Positions 44,008 to 53,769 of a DNA stretch of 64,000 nt are shown here, one piece after another. A model generated the notes under the pieces. That model saw only the letters and a program-made list of their open reading frames with translations, did no database searches and was not told the origin of the DNA. The DNA comes from Paenibacillaceae bacterium (lineage in GTDB: Bacteria; Bacillota; Bacilli; Paenibacillales; NBRC-103111), in contig JAQSYI010000010.1 in NCBI GenBank assembly GCA_029256185.1, positions 62,001 to 126,000 of the forward strand, read 5' to 3'. Each line of letters begins with the position of its first letter. The stretch's first letter is position 1. A program made the translations under genes and the position numbers.

Positions 44008-45558
44008 TTAGCACCCCTGCTTGCGGTATTCCGTAGGCGGCAGGCCGATAGTCTGCCGGAAGGCGGTCGCAAAGTAATTGGAGTCCGGATACCCCACTGC
44101 CTGGGCAATCTCCGCAATTTTCATATCCGTGTTTTTCAACAGAAATTTGGCCTTGTCCAGACGGAAGCGACTGACATAGCCGCTGAAGCTCTCCCCCGTC
44201 TCCTTCTTGAACAGATTGCCGAAATAATTGGCGCTTAAGTGGGTGTGTGCGGCGACGGCCGCCAGACTGCATTCTTCCGCATAATGCTCTTCAATATAAC
44301 GGACGGCACGGTTGATCAGGCCGCTGTTGCGCGCGGTCTGCCAATGGAGCAGCGCCTGGTTGAAGACTCTGGTCTGACCGTCAAGCCATTGCTCCACATC
44401 CTGGCTGGTATAGATCAGGTTCAGCTCCGCTACCCGGCTTCCCATATCTCCCGTTACTGCGGGGTCCGCCTCCAGCTCCTTGCGCATCACATCATGCATG
44501 GCCATAGCCATGCAGAATGCCTCGATCTTCGCGCTGTCCAGGGAAACGGAGGGCTGGCGGATGGAGTGCAGGATTCCCGCCAGATAATCCTTGAGCTCTC
44601 CGGGACGCCCCAACAGCAGCAGGGCGGTCAGCTCGCTGCGGATCAGCCGCACCTTGGTCTCGTTAAGCGGCAGCTCCCTTGGTCCTGCTTTTCCTTCATC
44701 CGCTTCAGTATTCCCGTTGTCCTCCCGGCCTCTAAGGAGGGCATTCAGCCAAGCCACCGTCTCCCTCAGACTCTGCGGGATGCCGCAGCGCTTCGCCGTC
44801 AGGGTGATTCCCAGCAGCTTCTGCACGATCCCCGCCGCCTCGCTGAAGAATTGCGCATTCTCCCGGTCCGGCGGCAGGAAGAAGGCGAAGCTGTCATATT
44901 CCAGCGTAATCCAACGGCTGTCCTCGGGCAAAGCGGCAAGCTTCTCCTGCAGAATGTTGCCGATGGCAAATTGCAGCAGCTTCAGATCCTTGGACCGGAA
45001 CTCCCGCTCGGGCGGGAAATAGCTGTCCACCTGGAGCAGCCACACCTCGCGGCCCGCCAGCTTCTTCTCCAGAAGCGCCGCCTCCTCCGCGTCATACGGC
45101 AGGCGAAGCAGCACGGAGCGCAGCAGCTGGTCCTCCTTGGCCCGGCGCTGAACCGTCTCCCGCTCCCGCGCATCCGCCTGCTCCCGGTATTGCCCGTATG
45201 CCAACTGCAGCACCCGGCATACCTCCTCCTCGGGACAGGGCTTGAGCAGGAACTGCTTGACGGAATAGGCAATTGCTTTCTGCGCATATTCGAAATCCCG
45301 GTACCCCGTCAGGATAATGACCGCCGTCTCCGGACGGTTCTCGGAGATGTAGCCTGCCAGCTCCAAGCCGTCCATCAGCGGCATGCGGATATCCGTCATG
45401 ACCAGATCGGGCTTCAGCTCATCCAGCTTCGCTACCGCCTCTCTTCCGTTCCCGGCCTCTCCCACCACAGTCCAGCCGAGCGGATTGCTCTCCACGAGCT
45501 TGGCCAAGCCCTTGCGGATCAACGGTTCATCATCTACAATCAACAAGCTGCCTTTCAT
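44008..45558 (-). CDS. YesN-like AraC-type response regulator
   Basis: A 516-residue regulator. The receiver domain (1-120) has VDDEP and the phosphorylated Asp56 in LVMTDIRMPLMDG, and Lys in FLLKPCPEEE. A long linker (about 125-410) of unknown function follows. The C-terminal AraC domain (about 415-515) has SLAAVAAHTHLSANYFGNLF and IAEIAQAVGYPDSNYFATAF. It starts 4 bp after the kinase gene and should activate the transporter and hydrolase genes downstream when the island's sugar is present. Confidence 0.92.
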   Translation of the reverse strand: MKGSLLIVDDEPLIRKGLAKLVESNPLGWTVVGEAGNGREAVAKLDELKPDLVMTDIRMPLMDGLELAGYISENRPETAVIILTGYRDFEYAQKAIAYSVKQFLLKPCPEEEVCRVLQLAYGQYREQADARERETVQRRAKEDQLLRSVLLRLPYDAEEAALLEKKLAGREVWLLQVDSYFPPEREFRSKDLKLLQFAIGNILQEKLAALPEDSRWITLEYDSFAFFLPPDRENAQFFSEAAGIVQKLLGITLTAKRCGIPQSLRETVAWLNALLRGREDNGNTEADEGKAGPRELPLNETKVRLIRSELTALLLLGRPGELKDYLAGILHSIRQPSVSLDSAKIEAFCMAMAMHDVMRKELEADPAVTGDMGSRVAELNLIYTSQDVEQWLDGQTRVFNQALLHWQTARNSGLINRAVRYIEEHYAEECSLAAVAAHTHLSANYFGNLFKKETGESFSGYVSRFRLDKAKFLLKNTDMKIAEIAQAVGYPDSNYFATAFRQTIGLPPTEYRKQGC

Positions 45559-45562
45559 GATA

Positions 45563-47392
45563 TCATGCCTCCCTCTGCTCCAGCGGCAGCAGCAACCGGA
45601 TGGTTGTGCCTGCTCCCGGCTTGGATATGATTCTAACCCCGTACGGCTCTCCGTAAAGAAGATTCAGGCGGCGGATAACGCTGCGGATGCCGATGTGAAT
45701 TCTTTTGCGGCCTACCACCGGTCCCTTCTCCTGCTTGCAATCGCTTCTGGGCGCAATCGCCGATGAGATGATCCGCTCGATTTCGGCCTCTTCCATGCCC
45801 TTGCCGTTATCGATAATCTCAATGATCAGCGCCGGCTGGGGATCGGATTCCATCCCGGGAGATGATGCTTGGCCATAAGCGGCCTTGATGATCAGCACCC
45901 GGGCCTGCAGTTGATCGGCGAATGCATGAACGAAGGCATTCTCCACCAGAGGCTGGAGGATCAACCGGGGCACCCGGGCCTGCTCCGTTCCTTCCTCCAT
46001 CTGGATGATAGTCTCCAATCCCTCTCCGTGCCGGCTGTTCTGAATCGTGAGGTAATTGCGGATTTGGGCCATCTCCTCATGCAGCTCCGTCTCCGTAGCC
46101 GCGGGCTCCAGAGCATACCGGAGCATGTCGGACAGGGATACCACCAGCTTGGCCGTATCCCGGTCATCCTGCAGGTACAGCTTCCAATAGATCGTATCCA
46201 GGGTATTATGGAGGAAGTGGGGATTTAATTGAGTCTGCAGGGCGGTAAGCTCCGCCTCCCGTTCATTTAACTGCCGCTCATACACCTCCCGGATCAGCAG
46301 CCCCAGGTTCTCCGCCATGGAGTTGAAGCTCTGTCCGATATAAGCCAGCTCGTCACCAGTCTGCACGGCCACTCTGGTCTCCATATTCCCTTCTCTCATC
46401 CGCCGCATCCCCTGCACCAGCTCCCGCAGCGGCCGGAACAGCCGCCTGCCGCTCCATGAAATCAGCGCCGCTGCAAGCAGAACACCGATACTGCCGATCA
46501 GCACGGAGATTTTGAAGATGACCGAGCTTTTCTCCTGAAGGGAATCCAGCGCCACCCGGCTGATCAGGGCGAAATCCATCTGATTGGAGCGGCTTTTCAC
46601 ATACAGGTAGGAGGTTCCATGATCAGTGACAATCTCCTGGGCCTCCATCCGGCCGGGAACAGGAATGCTGTCCGGCTCCCCGCCGCGCTCGTCCGTATAT
46701 ACCAGCCTGTCCTGACGGTCGAACAGGAATACATTGGCCTGCTCATCGCTCACCAGTTCCTTCAGATCCTCGGCGAACAGCGACTCGTCAAACAGCATCA
46801 CCATGGTGCCGTACTGGTCAAAATCCTTGTTCTTCATATAACGGGCCGCAGCAAAAAAATTCCGGTAGCCGGATGCCTCCACCGCACTCCGCAAACGGAG
46901 CGGGAACCAGATCAGGTTTCCTGATGACCCGGCGAGACGCTCCTTGATATCCTCATACGTTTCCTTGCTCAGAGAACTCTCCGCAGACGGAGATACCGTG
47001 AAGAAGAAGCTGTTGTCCTTCCGGTCATACAGGAACATGGAATACAGCTTGTTCTCATCGTTTTTGATCTGATACAGAAGCTCGTTCAACTCGGTCTGAT
47101 CCGTAATCTGCGTGTGGCTCTCCCGCACCTCCGACTCCCCCGAACGCCGCACAACCTGCTCAATATAGGGATGGAATACGATAAAGTTGGAGATGCGGTA
47201 AATATCCCGGAGCTGGAGGTCAAGCCTGGCTGCCGCCTGCTCATTGGCCTTGGTGAACTGCTTGCTGATTTCCTCGGTGAACAGGCTTACATTGGTGCGG
47301 TAAGAAACATAGCCCGATATCACGAAGGTCAGCATGATAATAAGCGACATATGAATCATAATCCGTGCCGGAAAGCTCATGCGCTTGGACAT
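45563..47392 (-). CDS. YesM-like sensor histidine kinase
   Basis: About 609 residues. It has TM1 (about 10-32), an extracellular double-Cache type sensor (about 33-285), TM2 (about 288-310), HAMP (about 311-365), a His_kinase domain with the phosphorylated His in LNPHFLHNTLDTIYWKL, and an ATPase domain with VENAFVHAFADQ and IIDNGKGME. This is the sensor of the YesM/YesN type that often pairs with LplB/YtcP transporters. ATG at 47392 follows GGGGGAAAG; the ORF opens at 47440. Confidence 0.92.
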   Translation of the reverse strand: MSKRMSFPARIMIHMSLIIMLTFVISGYVSYRTNVSLFTEEISKQFTKANEQAAARLDLQLRDIYRISNFIVFHPYIEQVVRRSGESEVRESHTQITDQTELNELLYQIKNDENKLYSMFLYDRKDNSFFFTVSPSAESSLSKETYEDIKERLAGSSGNLIWFPLRLRSAVEASGYRNFFAAARYMKNKDFDQYGTMVMLFDESLFAEDLKELVSDEQANVFLFDRQDRLVYTDERGGEPDSIPVPGRMEAQEIVTDHGTSYLYVKSRSNQMDFALISRVALDSLQEKSSVIFKISVLIGSIGVLLAAALISWSGRRLFRPLRELVQGMRRMREGNMETRVAVQTGDELAYIGQSFNSMAENLGLLIREVYERQLNEREAELTALQTQLNPHFLHNTLDTIYWKLYLQDDRDTAKLVVSLSDMLRYALEPAATETELHEEMAQIRNYLTIQNSRHGEGLETIIQMEEGTEQARVPRLILQPLVENAFVHAFADQLQARVLIIKAAYGQASSPGMESDPQPALIIEIIDNGKGMEEAEIERIISSAIAPRSDCKQEKGPVVGRKRIHIGIRSVIRRLNLLYGEPYGVRIISKPGAGTTIRLLLPLEQREA

Positions 47393-47638
47393 ACCTGTCT
47401 TTCCCCCTTGTCTTTCGCCGCGGCAAAGGTCTGGCTGCATCTTGTCATTTTCATAGTATCATCCCCTTCCTTTGGCTTCAATGCGCATTCTCCTCCCCTT
47501 TTCATCATCAGGCAAAAGCAAAGAGAAACCGTTGATTATCAAAGACACATTGTTGTCACGTTTGAAGGAAACATGGGCAAGAGAGAGATAATGAAAGAAT
47601 AGGCCTATATGAACTGCGGTTGGCGGTTATTTCCGCAA

Positions 47639-47667
47639 TGGACACTTTGGACTCCGCTTTGTATACT
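47639..47667 (+). promoter_or_regulatory. Promoter of the SGNH esterase gene
   Basis: TGGACA, a 17-bp spacer and TATACT, about 55 bp upstream of the GTG start. It lies in the 329-bp divergent region (47393-47721) between the kinase gene and the esterase gene; the kinase promoter there was not clear. Confidence 0.7.
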
Positions 47668-47721
47668 GGGAGGGAGTTTGGGTGTTTCCCAGCGCAGGAA
47701 TTATTTCTAGGGGGTCATGAA

Positions 47722-48771
47722 GTGATTTGGAATGAATTGGAATTTCACAATGTAGCAGAGCTCGAGGAAATCAGGGGCCTGCCGGGGTTGAAGCTTCATC
47801 GTTTCCCCAAGGAATTGCGGGACGGACTGGGCAAGGGAGCCAACCAACGGGGACGCCTGATCTCCCACGCCTCCACAGGCTGCGAGATCCGGTTTGTCAC
47901 AGAGGCTGAATTCGTCCGGGTCACGCTGTCCGCTGTAGCCGAGGACGGAGATGTAATCGTCTACAACGGGGATTATTTCCATTCGATGCACCGTTTGAAG
48001 GCAGGCGTCATCCAGGCGCTGCATCTGGACAAGCCTGCACGGTTCGCCGATGTTCAACCCGAAGCCCTGAGACAGGGCCGCTTCTCTCCGGCTGTCTGGA
48101 GGATAGTCGTCAGCCGCAATTATTATCCCGGCCCGTTCCAGGCTGCCTTCCACCATGTGGAAACTTTCGGACATGAGATTCGTCCGCCGCGGCAGGAGGA
48201 ATTGCCTGCCCGCAGGCTGCTGGCGTACGGCTCATCCATTACCCACGGATCAGGAGCCACCGTCCAGCATCAGGCCTACATTCAACAAACCGCCCGCAGG
48301 TTGGGGGCAGACGTGATGAACAAGGGAATCGGAGGCGCCTGCTTATGCGAGCCGGCTATGGCGGATTACCTCATGCATCTGGGCGGATGGGATATCGCCA
48401 CACTGGAGCTTGGTGTGAATATGCGGGGAATGTTCACCGCCGATGAATTCGAGGAACGGGCACGCTACCTGGTGCAGGGAATGCTCGAGCATAACCCCGG
48501 CAAACCGGTGATGCTCATCTCCATCTATCCCAATTCGGCCGATGTGCTGAAGAATCCGGATAGTCCCGGCGCAGAGAACAACCGGATGTTCGTGGAGCGG
48601 CTGCAAAAAATCCATCAATCCTTGAACCATCCTTGTCTGCATTACGTGGACGGTCATACGATCCTTACCGATTTCAGCGCGCTCGCCGTGGATCTGATCC
48701 ACCCTTCCGACTATGGCCACACGCTGATGGGCCAGAATCTGGCTGAAGCTATCCGCAAGGTGTTGGAGTAA
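47722..48771 (+). CDS. SGNH/GDSL-family hydrolase, probable carbohydrate esterase
   Basis: About 349 residues, no signal peptide. A beta-rich N-terminal domain (1-160) is followed by an SGNH domain with the catalytic Ser in LAYGSSITHGSG (near 171), the Gly in MNKGIGGACLCEP, the Asn in LELGVNMRG and the Asp/His pair in VDLIHPSDYGH (near 323). The two-domain form resembles acetylxylan esterase-type enzymes of family CE2/CE3, so it may remove acetyl groups from the island's sugars. The start is GTG with AGGGGG upstream; the longer ORF begins before the promoter. It is divergent from the sensor kinase gene. Confidence 0.88.
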   Translation: MIWNELEFHNVAELEEIRGLPGLKLHRFPKELRDGLGKGANQRGRLISHASTGCEIRFVTEAEFVRVTLSAVAEDGDVIVYNGDYFHSMHRLKAGVIQALHLDKPARFADVQPEALRQGRFSPAVWRIVVSRNYYPGPFQAAFHHVETFGHEIRPPRQEELPARRLLAYGSSITHGSGATVQHQAYIQQTARRLGADVMNKGIGGACLCEPAMADYLMHLGGWDIATLELGVNMRGMFTADEFEERARYLVQGMLEHNPGKPVMLISIYPNSADVLKNPDSPGAENNRMFVERLQKIHQSLNHPCLHYVDGHTILTDFSALAVDLIHPSDYGHTLMGQNLAEAIRKVLE

Positions 48772-48797
48772 GCGGATGAGGATGAGACCTTTACAAG

Positions 48798-48833
48798 AAA
48801 AGAGCCTTCCGGTTTCCCGGAGGCTCTTTTTTT
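48798..48833. terminator. Bidirectional terminator between esterase and pyk
   Basis: AAGAGCCTTCCGG and CCCGGAGGCTCTT form a stem with a short loop; seven T follow on the plus strand and A-rich sequence precedes it. Confidence 0.85.
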
Positions 48834-48898
48834 CTTCATCCTGTTCCTTGATTCGCTTGGACTCAGGCTGGTGAAAGGACTAGCGGTGGTTTATGAGC

Positions 48899-50653
48899 TT
48901 ACAGTACGTTGGCCTTGCCGGAGTAGATAACTCCAAGCTCTGCGTATACGGATGCGTCTGTGCCGTCTTCCAGCTTCTTCAGCGCGTTTTCTACGCCTAC
49001 GATAACCGGAATGCCCAGGCTCAGGCCTACAACTGCCGCGTGGGAGGTGATGCCGCCAACTTCGGTGATTACTGCGCCGGCACGTTCAAACGCAGGCATA
49101 TATTCCTTATCCGTAGTTACAGTAACCAGAATGCAGCCGTCGGTTGTTTTGGCGATTGCTTCTTCAGCACTGCGGGCAGTAACAATTTTGCCGGTGGCGT
49201 TTTGAGTGCCGATTCCTTGGCCTTTGGCAATCAGCTCACCAACATGATGCACCTTGATCAGGTTGGTAGTGCCTGTGCGGCCTACCGGTACGCCTGCTGT
49301 GATTACAACGAGGTCGCCCAGATTAACCAGACCGGCCTTCACGCTGCTGTCGATGGCTTGATCGATCATTTCGTCGGTATTGGCGGCTTGTTTGCCCAGC
49401 ACCGGAATAACACCCCATACCAGCGCCAGACGGCGGATCACTTGAGGGTTGGTGGTTACAGCAATAATCGGTGCCTTAGGACGGTATTTGGATACCATGC
49501 GGGCCGTATAGCCGCTTTCGGTAGAGGTTACGATTGCCTTGGCGTTCAGGTCCAGTGCGGAATTGGCAACCGCTTGGCTGATTGCTTCGGTAACGGAAGT
49601 TTGTTGAGCCTGGGATTGCTTCAGGAAGATCTCGCGGTATTCCAGAGCGGATTCGGCACGCTCGGCGATACGGGCCATCGTTTGTACGGATTCAACCGGA
49701 TACTTGCCTGCGGCGCTTTCGCCGGACAGCATGATGGCATCTGTTCCGTCGAAGATAGCGTTAGCTACGTCGCTTGCTTCCGCACGGGTCGGACGGGGGT
49801 TGCGCTGCATGGAATCCAGCATTTGGGTTGCAGTTACAACCGGTTTGCCTGCGCGGTTACATTTTTTGATCATTGCTTTTTGCACCAACGGTACTTCTTC
49901 TGCAGGAATTTCCACACCCAAGTCGCCGCGGGCAACCATCAGGCCGTCGGATACTTCGAGGATTTCGTCCAGGTTGTCCACGCCTTCTTGGTTTTCAATC
50001 TTGGAGATGATCTGAATGTGGCCGGCGTTGTGCTTCTCCAGCAGCTCACGGATTTCAAGCACGTCGCTTGCCTTGCGCACGAAGGAGGCAGCGATGAAAT
50101 CGATGCCTTGCTCGATACCGAAGATGATGTCGTTGGTATCCTTCTCGGTGATGCCCGGCAGGGTGATCTTCACGCCAGGAACGTTAACACCCTTCCTGCC
50201 TTTGATGGTACCGCCATTGGTGATGCGGCAGATGATTTCAGTGCCTTGAATATCGGTGACAGTCAGACCAATCAGACCGTCGTCGATCAGAATGGTGGAG
50301 CCGATGGTAACATCGTTCGGCAGTTTGTCGTATGAAACGGAGATGCGGTCTTTGTCTCCGAGGATTTCTTCGGTAGTCAGAACCAGGGTTTCGTTCTCAA
50401 CCAGATCGATAGGCTCAACCTTGAGCTTGCCGATACGGATTTCCGGACCTTTGGTGTCCAGCAGAATGGCTACATTCTTGCCGGTGTTCTTCGTTACTTC
50501 ACGGATATTCGTAATCCGTCCGCCATGCTCTTCGAAATCGCCATGGGAGAAGTTCAGACGCATCACGTTCATGCCGGCGTTAACGAGCTTCGTAAGGTTT
50601 TCTACGGATTCACTGGCAGGACCGATGGTACAGATAATTTTCGTTTTACGCAT
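48899..50653 (-). CDS. pyk: Pyruvate kinase
   Basis: A 584-residue glycolytic enzyme that makes pyruvate and ATP from phosphoenolpyruvate and ADP. It has [12 protein letters not shown] at the start, [22 protein letters not shown], the catalytic Lys region and [12 protein letters not shown]. The last about 100 residues are the extra PEP-utiliser-like domain ([18 protein letters not shown]) found in Bacillus pyruvate kinases. TTTTAGGAGG precedes the ATG. In Bacillus relatives pfkA lies between accA and pyk; here it is missing. Confidence 0.97.
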   Translation of the reverse strand: MRKTKIICTIGPASESVENLTKLVNAGMNVMRLNFSHGDFEEHGGRITNIREVTKNTGKNVAILLDTKGPEIRIGKLKVEPIDLVENETLVLTTEEILGDKDRISVSYDKLPNDVTIGSTILIDDGLIGLTVTDIQGTEIICRITNGGTIKGRKGVNVPGVKITLPGITEKDTNDIIFGIEQGIDFIAASFVRKASDVLEIRELLEKHNAGHIQIISKIENQEGVDNLDEILEVSDGLMVARGDLGVEIPAEEVPLVQKAMIKKCNRAGKPVVTATQMLDSMQRNPRPTRAEASDVANAIFDGTDAIMLSGESAAGKYPVESVQTMARIAERAESALEYREIFLKQSQAQQTSVTEAISQAVANSALDLNAKAIVTSTESGYTARMVSKYRPKAPIIAVTTNPQVIRRLALVWGVIPVLGKQAANTDEMIDQAIDSSVKAGLVNLGDLVVITAGVPVGRTGTTNLIKVHHVGELIAKGQGIGTQNATGKIVTARSAEEAIAKTTDGCILVTVTTDKEYMPAFERAGAVITEVGGITSHAAVVGLSLGIPVIVGVENALKKLEDGTDASVYAELGVIYSGKANVL

Positions 50654-50790
50654 GGTTAATTGTTCCTCCTAAAATTTATGTATCCGAATTGCTTGGATTT
50701 ATTTAATGAAATCCGATCATTCGAGGTTTTACGACAGGCAAATGACACGAATTTCAGACTACCAATTAAAATACCTCATACACAAGGAAG

Positions 50791-50814
50791 ATCCTATGAC
50801 GTTTGTCATAGGAT
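50791..50814 (-). terminator. Hairpin between accA and pyk
   Basis: A perfect 10-bp inverted repeat, ATCCTATGAC gttt GTCATAGGAT, 60 bp past the accA stop. The tail is only weakly T-rich on the minus strand, so it could also be an operator or attenuator. Confidence 0.6.
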
Positions 50815-50876
50815 TCCCCCAGATGCAGGCGGTTCATCCAAAACTTTTTGAGAAATGCTGTTCCATTCCCTGTTCG

Positions 50877-51866
50877 TTACCCTTCGCTTGGCAAAGGAAG
50901 CGGCAGCCGCTGGCTCTGCCGGTATGTGCCGAAGGAACGGAACTTGTTGTAGCGGTTTTCCCTGAGCTCTTCATCCGTGAGCTTCTGCAGCTCCTGAAGA
51001 TGACTCCAGATACAACTCTTCAACGTTTCCGCCTGCTTTTCCAAATTCTTGTGGGCCCCGCCCGCCGGTTCAGGAACAATCTCGTCTATGAGTCCAAGAC
51101 TCTTGATATCCTGCGCAGTGATCTTCATGGCTTCCGCCGCTTGGGGAGCCTTGGTGGCATCCTTGAACAGGATGGAGGCCGCGCCCTCAGGTGAAATGAC
51201 GGAGTAGATGGCATGCTCCAGCATGAGAATCCGGTTGCCCACTCCCAACGCCAATGCGCCTCCGCTGCCGCCTTCCCCGATGACCACGCAAATGATGGGC
51301 ACGCGGAAAGCCGACATTTCCATCAGATTGCGGGCGATGGCTTCCGACTGGCCCCGTTCCTCCGCGGAAGCTCCGGGATAGGCGCCGGTTACATCGATGA
51401 AGGTAATGATGGGACGCCGGAACTTATCCGCCTGACGCATCAGACGAAGCGCCTTGCGGAAGCCCTCGGGGTGGGGCATGCCGAAGTTGCGGGCAATGTT
51501 GTCCTTGGTGTCCTTGCCCTTCTGGTGGCCGATCACGGTGACGGGAACGCCGTTCAACTTGGCCAGACCGCCCACAATCGCCAGATCGTCCCCGAACAGT
51601 CTGTCCCCGTGGAGCTCCAGGAAATCGGTGAACATGGCCTGGATATACTCCAGTGTAGTAGGGCGCTGGGGGGTCTTGACGATCTGGATTTTCTGGTGGA
51701 CCGTAACCTCGGCGTACATCTCTTCAGCCAAACGGGCGTAACGCTCCTCCAGACGGTTGATCTCGTCAGAGAAGTCAATATTCTTTTCCTGGCCGAATTT
51801 CTTCAATTCCTCGATCTTGCCGCGCAGTTCCACAAGGGGCTGCTCAAAAGGAAGCTCACTTGCCAA
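50877..51866 (-). CDS. accA: Acetyl-CoA carboxylase carboxyltransferase subunit alpha
   Basis: A 329-residue subunit that, with AccD, moves the carboxyl group from biotin to acetyl-CoA in fatty-acid synthesis. It shows the N-terminal helical region ([15 protein letters not shown]), the start of the carboxyltransferase fold ([10 protein letters not shown]), [20 protein letters not shown] and [17 protein letters not shown]. Its ATG overlaps the end of accD by 11 bp, which ensures coupled translation of the two subunits. Confidence 0.97.
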   Translation of the reverse strand: MASELPFEQPLVELRGKIEELKKFGQEKNIDFSDEINRLEERYARLAEEMYAEVTVHQKIQIVKTPQRPTTLEYIQAMFTDFLELHGDRLFGDDLAIVGGLAKLNGVPVTVIGHQKGKDTKDNIARNFGMPHPEGFRKALRLMRQADKFRRPIITFIDVTGAYPGASAEERGQSEAIARNLMEMSAFRVPIICVVIGEGGSGGALALGVGNRILMLEHAIYSVISPEGAASILFKDATKAPQAAEAMKITAQDIKSLGLIDEIVPEPAGGAHKNLEKQAETLKSCIWSHLQELQKLTDEELRENRYNKFRSFGTYRQSQRLPLPLPSEG

Positions 51867-52728
51867 GCGGAGCCCCTCCCTTCTGGGAATGCATGTTAAG
51901 CAGCTTGGTTAAGGTGGAGCGCAGTTCCTTGCGGTGGACCACCATGTCCACATGCCCGTGCTCCAGATTAAACTCGGAAGTCTGGAAGTTGTCCGGCAGC
52001 TTCTGGCGGATGGTCTGCTCAATGACCCGCTTGCCGGCAAAGCCGATATTGGCTCCCGGCTCGGCCAGAATCAGATCCCCCAGCATGGCGAAGCTGGCAG
52101 AGACGCCTCCATATGTAGGATCGGTAAGAACGGAGATATACAAGCCGCCCTTCTCTCCCAGCTTGGCTAGAGCGGCGCTTGTTTTGGCCATCTGCATCAG
52201 CGACAGGAGGCTCTCCTGCATCCGCGCACCCCCTGAGGTGGAGAACAGGACAAGGGGATATTTCTTCTGAATGGCAGCTTCCACTGCACGCACGATCTTT
52301 TCGCCGACCACTCCGCCCATGGAACCTCCGAAAAACTCGAAGGTCATCACACCGATGACCACCGGATAACCTCCAATGGTTCCTTCTCCGGTAATAATCG
52401 CCTCGTTGAAGCCTGTCTTCTCGATAGCTGCTTCAAGCTTGGACGCATAACCGGGAAAGCCGAGAGGATCTTCGGCTGTCATCTCGCTGTCGTACTCGAA
52501 GAGGCGCCCGTCGTCCAGCACCATATGAATCCGCTCATAGGGATTCAGGATAAAATGATGGCCGCAGCTTGTACAAACCTTCAGATTCTTGTCCAGTTCA
52601 ATGGAGGTTTGGATCTTGCTGCATTTGCCGCACTTGTGCATAAGTCCTTCGGGAATTTCCCGCTTGGTCCGTTCCGAGGGGATGGTTGCGTACTTTCGTT
52701 TTTTCTGGAAGATATCCTTTATTAACAC
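51856..52728 (-). CDS. accD: Acetyl-CoA carboxylase carboxyltransferase subunit beta
   Basis: A 290-residue partner of AccA. An N-terminal zinc ribbon uses Cys33, Cys36, Cys52 and Cys55. The crotonase-like carboxyltransferase fold has [25 protein letters not shown] and [12 protein letters not shown]. It ends 11 bp into accA. The zinc ribbon in family members can also bind nucleic acid. Confidence 0.97.
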   Translation of the reverse strand: MLIKDIFQKKRKYATIPSERTKREIPEGLMHKCGKCSKIQTSIELDKNLKVCTSCGHHFILNPYERIHMVLDDGRLFEYDSEMTAEDPLGFPGYASKLEAAIEKTGFNEAIITGEGTIGGYPVVIGVMTFEFFGGSMGGVVGEKIVRAVEAAIQKKYPLVLFSTSGGARMQESLLSLMQMAKTSAALAKLGEKGGLYISVLTDPTYGGVSASFAMLGDLILAEPGANIGFAGKRVIEQTIRQKLPDNFQTSEFNLEHGHVDMVVHRKELRSTLTKLLNMHSQKGGAPLGK

Positions 52729-52823
52729 TGTTACACCTCACCAGGACTGATATCACCGAAACCGTCCGCCAAAAAAAAGATGATCCGTTTCCCGCCTGTA
52801 CGAGGCTGGTCTAAGGGCAAGCA

Positions 52824-53021
52824 TCAATAGCCGCGCTGCGGGAGAATGGTATTCAAAACCTCCTGCACATCCTGCAGTTCGCCTTCGGGGACCAGTATTT
52901 CGTATTGGTTCTTGGTCATGTTGATGGAGCGGACTTGTACAAGAAACCCTTCTTCCGTCAGCTTGTTCTTGATCCGTTCCGCAAATTTCTCGGTCGGCGC
53001 AATGTATATAACCGTCCACAT
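52824..53021 (-). CDS. Small conserved protein, possible DUF2007-like
   Basis: A 65-residue soluble protein (MWTVIYIAPTEKFAERIKNK at the start) with a predicted beta-alpha-beta-beta-alpha pattern: IYIAPTEKFA, VQVRSINMT, YEILVPEGELQ and VQEVLNTIL. This resembles small signal-type (ferredoxin-like) folds such as DUF2007. AGGAGGAACAAAC precedes the ATG. It comes 95 bp before accD and may be co-transcribed with accDA. No function can be stated. Confidence 0.75.
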   Translation of the reverse strand: MWTVIYIAPTEKFAERIKNKLTEEGFLVQVRSINMTKNQYEILVPEGELQDVQEVLNTILPQRGY

Positions 53022-53194
53022 GCCGTTTGTTCCTCCTGAGCGTTTTTCATTCGCGAAGACGAAAAACCATTGTCAAAAACGAAGGCGCTATTGCGGGCCA
53101 TATAATGGATGATATCACAGATTGAGATTTTATCGCAACAAACCTTCTGCAATGGCCGGCAAGAACCGGTCGGCAAGAGCCTGCTGCGGTCTTT

Positions 53195-53677
53195 TTACAG
53201 GTACTTTCTCGCTTTCTTGTCCTGGTGGGCAATACGGGCGCTGGCCGCCGCCGCAAGCCCGGCCACCAGATCGTCAAGAAATACGTGGATGGCACTCTTG
53301 TTATCGTTCAATTCCCGGATCAGGCCGGGCTTCTCCTTGTCCAGATAACCGAAGCTGGTTAGACCAATCATCCCGTACACATGAATGATGCCCAAAGCCA
53401 ATGTCTCATCGACTCCGTACAGAGGCTCGTCCGCTTCCAGAATAGCCTGAAGCGGCTGGGGCAGAAGACCGCGCTCCGCCAATTCGTCCAACGCAATGCC
53501 CGTGTAGAGCGTAAATTGCACCTCCCGCTTCTTCAGAACCTCGCGGACGCTCTCATCACAATCCGCCAGGGTGAGCTCCGGATTATAGGGAAGCTGCAGC
53601 TTGTGAACAATCTCGGCAATCTGCGCAATCCGGACACCCCGGCTCTCCAAAGTCTGTATAATATGCTGCTCCATCAT
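53195..53677 (-). CDS. Phosphatidylglycerophosphatase A-like protein (YutG type)
   Basis: A 160-residue protein. The N-terminal half is helical and soluble. The C-terminal half (about 90-150) has the PgpA-type segments LGIIHVYGMIGLTSFGYLD and HVFLDDLVAGLAAAASARI, with the conserved acidic pair. Related proteins dephosphorylate phosphatidylglycerophosphate to phosphatidylglycerol in the membrane. The Firmicute YutG branch is smaller than E. coli PgpA, and its activity is less certain. Confidence 0.8.
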   Translation of the reverse strand: MMEQHIIQTLESRGVRIAQIAEIVHKLQLPYNPELTLADCDESVREVLKKREVQFTLYTGIALDELAERGLLPQPLQAILEADEPLYGVDETLALGIIHVYGMIGLTSFGYLDKEKPGLIRELNDNKSAIHVFLDDLVAGLAAAASARIAHQDKKARKYL

Positions 53678-53769
53678 ATTAAGAACCTCCCTCTATCCCC
53701 GATTGCGATTGGCCGGCAGGTTGCCCGTCCTGCCATTCGTAGGGTAAATATATGCGGGAGGCGGATGAT

